Of a stretch of 7,254 nt of DNA, positions 5,676 through 7,254 are shown one piece after another. The stretch is from CAG-273 sp963560005 (GTDB lineage: Bacteria; Bacillota; Clostridia; TANB77; CAG-508), in assembly GCA_963560005.1 (NCBI GenBank), contig CAUWNG010000086.1, positions 1 to 7,254 of the forward strand, in the 5' to 3' direction. The notes under the pieces were generated by a model that saw only the letters and a list, made by a program, of their open reading frames with translations, was not told where the DNA came from and made no database searches. The position numbers and the translations under genes are program-made. Numbering within the stretch: position 1 is the first letter of the stretch; each line of letters starts with the position of its first letter.

Positions 5676-6665
5676 TTATTTTACAACATTTATTTTCCAA
5701 ATTCCATTTTTTGTAGAGCCTACTCTTTCAATAATGCCTTTTTCTTTTAGTGCTTTTATATTGTACGATATACCATCTCTTGTTAAATTAAGTGTTTTAG
5801 CCATTTCAACCTGTGTAATATCTGGATTTTTCTTAATTAAATTTATTATTTTTTCTTGTGTAGTTTTTTGTGTAGTTTCTTGTGTAGTTTCTTGTTGATT
5901 TAAAATCATTCCATCTATAGCTTCATCTATAATTTTAAGCATAAACTCAATAAATTCGTTTGAATTTCCTATATTATTACAATTTTGAATAGCTGTATAA
6001 TATTCTTCTTGATGTTTTCTTATTATACTTTCTATTGGAATATATTTAAATAAATCTTTCCAATGTGCAAGTATTGCTGTTTGCCATAGTCTAGCAGTTC
6101 TTCCATTACCATCTGAAAAAGGGTGTATAAATACAAATTCATAATGAAATATAGAAGATAAAATTAACGGATTAACTTTTTCTTTTGCTTCGTTCATCCA
6201 ATTAAACAAATTATCCATTAATGTTGGAACCATTCTATGAGGTGGAACCATAAAAATTTGAACATCTCCATCATAAACAGCCTCTCCATGATTTCTAAAC
6301 TTTCCACTATCATCTTCAATAGCAAAAGTTAATATTCCTTGTATCTTTTTTAGATCTTCTACTGAATATGGATTTATATTATCAATTTCTTCATAAGCTT
6401 TATATGCATTTTTAACTTCTTGAATATCTTTTTGTTCTCCAATAACTGCTTTTCCATTTATTACTGCTTCAACTTGAAATAATGATAATTGATTATTTTC
6501 AATAGCCAATGAAGAATGTATTGATTTTATTCTTGTTTTTCTTCTTAATTCTGGAAATCTATTTAAACTTTCAAAATAATTAGCTTCTCCAATTTTTTCC
6601 ATTATAGTTGTTGCTAGGTTTAGCATTTTATCAGTTATTGTATATGGTGGGGAATTTTTTTCCAT
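5676..6665 (-). CDS. Fic-domain protein (probable AMP-transferase) with C-terminal winged helix
   Basis: This 329-residue protein carries the Fic core HPFSDGNGRTAR (181-192), with catalytic His181 and the anion-binding GNGR. Fic enzymes usually move AMP from ATP onto a protein hydroxyl. An inhibitory helix motif S-x-x-x-E-N at 52-57 (SLAIEN) marks a class II, self-inhibited Fic, whose Glu56 would block ATP binding. The N-terminal helices (about 10-110) and the VPPHRMVP flap region (140-147) precede the core. Residues 258-271 are a QETTQETTQKTTQ linker, followed by a winged helix-turn-helix (about 270-329: ITQVEMAKTLNLTRDGISYNIKALKEKGIIERVG). Such Fic-HTH proteins are often mobile accessory genes; the HTH suggests self-regulation. 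ATG 6665 has GGAGG at 6672-6676 and an extended -10 promoter. It lies alone between att-like repeats. The target is unknown. Confidence 0.9.
   Translation of the reverse strand: MEKNSPPYTITDKMLNLATTIMEKIGEANYFESLNRFPELRRKTRIKSIHSSLAIENNQLSLFQVEAVINGKAVIGEQKDIQEVKNAYKAYEEIDNINPYSVEDLKKIQGILTFAIEDDSGKFRNHGEAVYDGDVQIFMVPPHRMVPTLMDNLFNWMNEAKEKVNPLILSSIFHYEFVFIHPFSDGNGRTARLWQTAILAHWKDLFKYIPIESIIRKHQEEYYTAIQNCNNIGNSNEFIEFMLKIIDEAIDGMILNQQETTQETTQKTTQEKIINLIKKNPDITQVEMAKTLNLTRDGISYNIKALKEKGIIERVGSTKNGIWKINVVK
5853..5897 (-). repeat. 12-bp in-frame tandem repeat encoding the (E/K)TTQ linker of Fic
   Basis: Three 12-bp units (5853-5864, 5865-5876, 5877-5888; TTCTTGTGTAGT on plus with small changes) plus a partial fourth encode QETTQETTQKTTQE. 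As multiples of three bases, unit gain or loss keeps the frame and only changes the linker length between the Fic core and the DNA-binding domain. Confidence 0.85.
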
Positions 6666-6688
6666 TTTTAACCTCCAATCATATATGT

Positions 6689-6697
6689 ATTATATCA
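6689..6697 (-). promoter_or_regulatory. Extended -10 promoter of the fic gene
   Basis: On the minus strand TGTGATATAAT contains TATAAT (6694-6689) preceded by TG one base upstream, the extended -10 form. A weak -35 (TTGTGT, 6719-6714) is 19 bp away. The leader to ATG 6665 is short and includes GGAGG. Confidence 0.6.
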
Positions 6698-6722
6698 CAA
6701 ACTTATTAATATAACACAAACT
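6691..6722. promoter_or_regulatory. Paired 13-bp direct repeats over the fic promoter, possible operator
   Basis: TATATCACAAACT (6691-6703) and TATAACACAAACT (6710-6722) match at 12 of 13 positions with a 19-bp offset, about two helical turns. One copy overlaps the -10 and the other the -35. This placement fits a repressor site, perhaps for the winged helix of Fic itself. Confidence 0.45.
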
Positions 6723-7069
6723 ATTACTATTTTTGTTTACTTTCTACTAACCATTTATAAACTTCATTTTCTGCAAGTTTACATTTTTTCATTTTAAACA
6801 ATTTATATTATAGAGTCGTAACCCATTTTTTGGCGAGTATTTAAAAGAGTAGATTATTAAAAAATATATCACAATTCTATATTAAAAACAAGCTTAAACG
6901 CTGCAAAAATATTTATAAGATTTTTATATGATAAACAATATATAAAATCGGATTTTTATAAGGAAATTAAAAGTTATAAACAAGTAAAGAAAACAATAGT
7001 TGTTCTTTCGTCTATTTACACATAGCAAATCAAATGACAATGCCAGATAAAAAGAAGTATAGTCCATTA
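6723..7069. other. Long non-coding stretch of the island; only short decayed reading frames
   Basis: No gene of normal size with a ribosome-binding site is visible here. A 21-codon minus-strand frame at 6792-6727 (MKKCKLAENEVYKWLVESKQK) has no clear ribosome-binding site. A plus-strand frame at 6861-7025 resembles an integrase fragment and is listed separately. No stable RNA fold or repeat array was seen. Confidence 0.5.
6861..7025 (+). pseudogene. Possible fragment of a tyrosine recombinase (core-binding domain)
   Basis: This 54-codon frame has no start codon and no ribosome-binding site. Its translation includes TSLNAAKIFIRFLYDKQYIKS and then YKEIKSYKQVKKTIVVLS. Phage integrases often show a similar run at the end of the N-terminal core-binding domain: a helix with 'FI.FLY..-YI', then 'K..K....LS' before the catalytic domain. 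Catalytic R-H-R-Y residues are absent. The position beside the att-like repeat at tRNA-Phe is where an integrase would be expected. The match is from pattern memory only and could be chance in AT-rich DNA. Confidence 0.28.
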
Positions 7070-7131
7070 TCTAATATAGACACAAAAAAAAGCCTAAAAT
7101 TAGGCTTTTTTCTATGGTGGCTTGAAGTGGA
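7070..7131. repeat. Direct repeat copy 2 (att-like), at the intact tRNA-Phe 3' end
   Basis: This copy runs from upstream of the terminator into the T-arm of the intact tRNA-Phe gene. It matches 5551-5611 except one substitution and one extra A. Confidence 0.8.
7084..7111. terminator. Intrinsic terminator of the tRNA-Asp/tRNA-Phe transcript
   Basis: On the minus strand, a GCCTA/TAGGC stem with AATT-rich loop and A-T flanks is followed by eight T residues, starting 3 bases after the tRNA-Phe CCA end. The same hairpin recurs at 5565-5591. Confidence 0.85.
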
Positions 7132-7190
7132 ATCGAACCACTGACACAGGGATTTTCAGTCCCTTGCTCTACCAACTGAGCTATCGAGGC
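7115..7190 (-). tRNA. tRNA-Phe (anticodon GAA), two acceptor-stem mismatches
   Basis: A 76-nt cloverleaf with encoded CCA: D-stem GCTC/GAGC, anticodon stem AGGGA/TCCCT with loop CTGAAAA (anticodon GAA), T-stem AGTGG/CCACT with TTCGATT loop. The acceptor strands are GCCTCGA and TCAAGCC, so pairs 2-71 (C-C) and 5-68 (C-A) fail. The 3' strand would fit GGCTTGA. The tRNA may be a hybrid or damaged copy; whether it works is unclear. It lies 21 nt after tRNA-Asp. Confidence 0.88.
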
Positions 7191-7211
7191 AATTTTCTAT
7201 AAATAAAAAAA

Positions 7212-7254
7212 TGGCGACCCGGAACGGGCTCGAACCGTCGACCTCTAGCGTGAC
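7212..7254 (-). tRNA. tRNA-Asp (anticodon GTC), 3' part, cut by the window edge
   Basis: From the anticodon GTC at 7254-7252 the minus strand continues with the anticodon stem's 3' arm GCTAG, AGGTC, T-arm GACGG-TTCGAGC-CCGTT, acceptor CCGGGTC, G73 and CCA. G73 and an expected GACCCGG 5' strand fit tRNA-Asp. The D-arm lies outside the window. It probably forms one transcript with tRNA-Phe. Confidence 0.85.

Larger units (their letters stand above)
5612..7131. mobile_element. Putative small tRNA-Phe-integrated island carrying fic
   Basis: The 1.5-kb segment between the two 61/62-bp repeats carries one full gene (fic), about 400 bp of non-coding DNA and a possible tyrosine-recombinase fragment near the intact tRNA. 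The arrangement intact tRNA / cargo / copied tRNA end fits site-specific integration at the tRNA 3' end. No intact integrase is present, so it is either a decayed remnant or was moved by another element's integrase. A duplication of the tRNA tail without integration is the alternative. Confidence 0.5.

Noticed and set aside
5853..5897. Tandem repeat considered as a CRISPR array
   Set aside because: Units are 12 bp with no spacers and lie in frame inside the fic gene.
6727..6792. 21-codon minus-strand peptide MKKCKLAENEVYKWLVESKQK
   Set aside because: There is no clear ribosome-binding site, it is very short, and no family is recognised; noted only within the non-coding stretch.
7034..7144. 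36-codon plus-strand frame starting MTMPDKKK and ending VESNH
   Set aside because: It reads through the terminator and antisense into tRNA-Phe; such tails are a known false gene type.

Overview
The window is very AT-rich and uses AGA/AGG for most arginines, UUG starts behind strong GGAGG ribosome-binding sites, and U-tailed hairpin terminators. This points to a low-GC anaerobic Firmicute, most likely a Clostridia-type organism. The genus cannot be told from the sequence.

Layout. (1) 1-1698, plus strand: the C-terminal end of a PilT-like type IV pilus ATPase, then an intact GspF/PilC-like inner-membrane platform protein. (2) 1704-2683: a hairpin, a ROK-family sugar kinase started at UUG, and a two-way terminator. 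(3) 2692-3037, minus strand: an unrecognised 87-residue protein with its own near-consensus promoter. (4) 3050-5478, minus strand: the ferrous-iron uptake genes feoA and feoB. (5) 5551-7131: a roughly 1.5-kb insert holding a Fic-domain AMP-transferase-like gene, bounded by 61/62-bp direct repeats that contain the 3' end of tRNA-Phe and its terminator; this looks like a small tRNA-integrated island with a decayed integrase. (6) 7115-7254, minus strand: tRNA-Phe and part of tRNA-Asp.

The most unusual signal is translational. The window's protein genes hold about 2,050 codons, and the arginine codon CGG occurs in frame only three times: once near the end of the ROK kinase and twice in feoB. At each of the three, dropping the C and reading GGT (Gly) in the +1 frame restores the family's conserved sequence: NWP-GKT and CSS-GKQALTMCMGFGCN in FeoB, and LGNDAGII-G at the ROK C-terminus. 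In feoB both CGG codons are followed at once by TAA, so the gene would otherwise be broken into three pieces. Three other CGGT tetramers lie in these genes in other frames and none is at a frame break. The extra C follows the coding strand and frame on both DNA strands, which argues against random sequencing error or ordinary gene decay. The simplest biological model is that CGG is unassigned or starved in this organism and is skipped by +1 frameshifting or four-base decoding of CGGU as glycine. This remains inference until genome-wide and peptide data are checked.

How the parts relate: without the Fic insert, the minus strand would run tRNA-Asp, tRNA-Phe, terminator, feoA, feoB. Iron uptake and sugar phosphorylation are housekeeping functions, the pilus genes belong to a separate plus-strand operon, and the Fic island is accessory.
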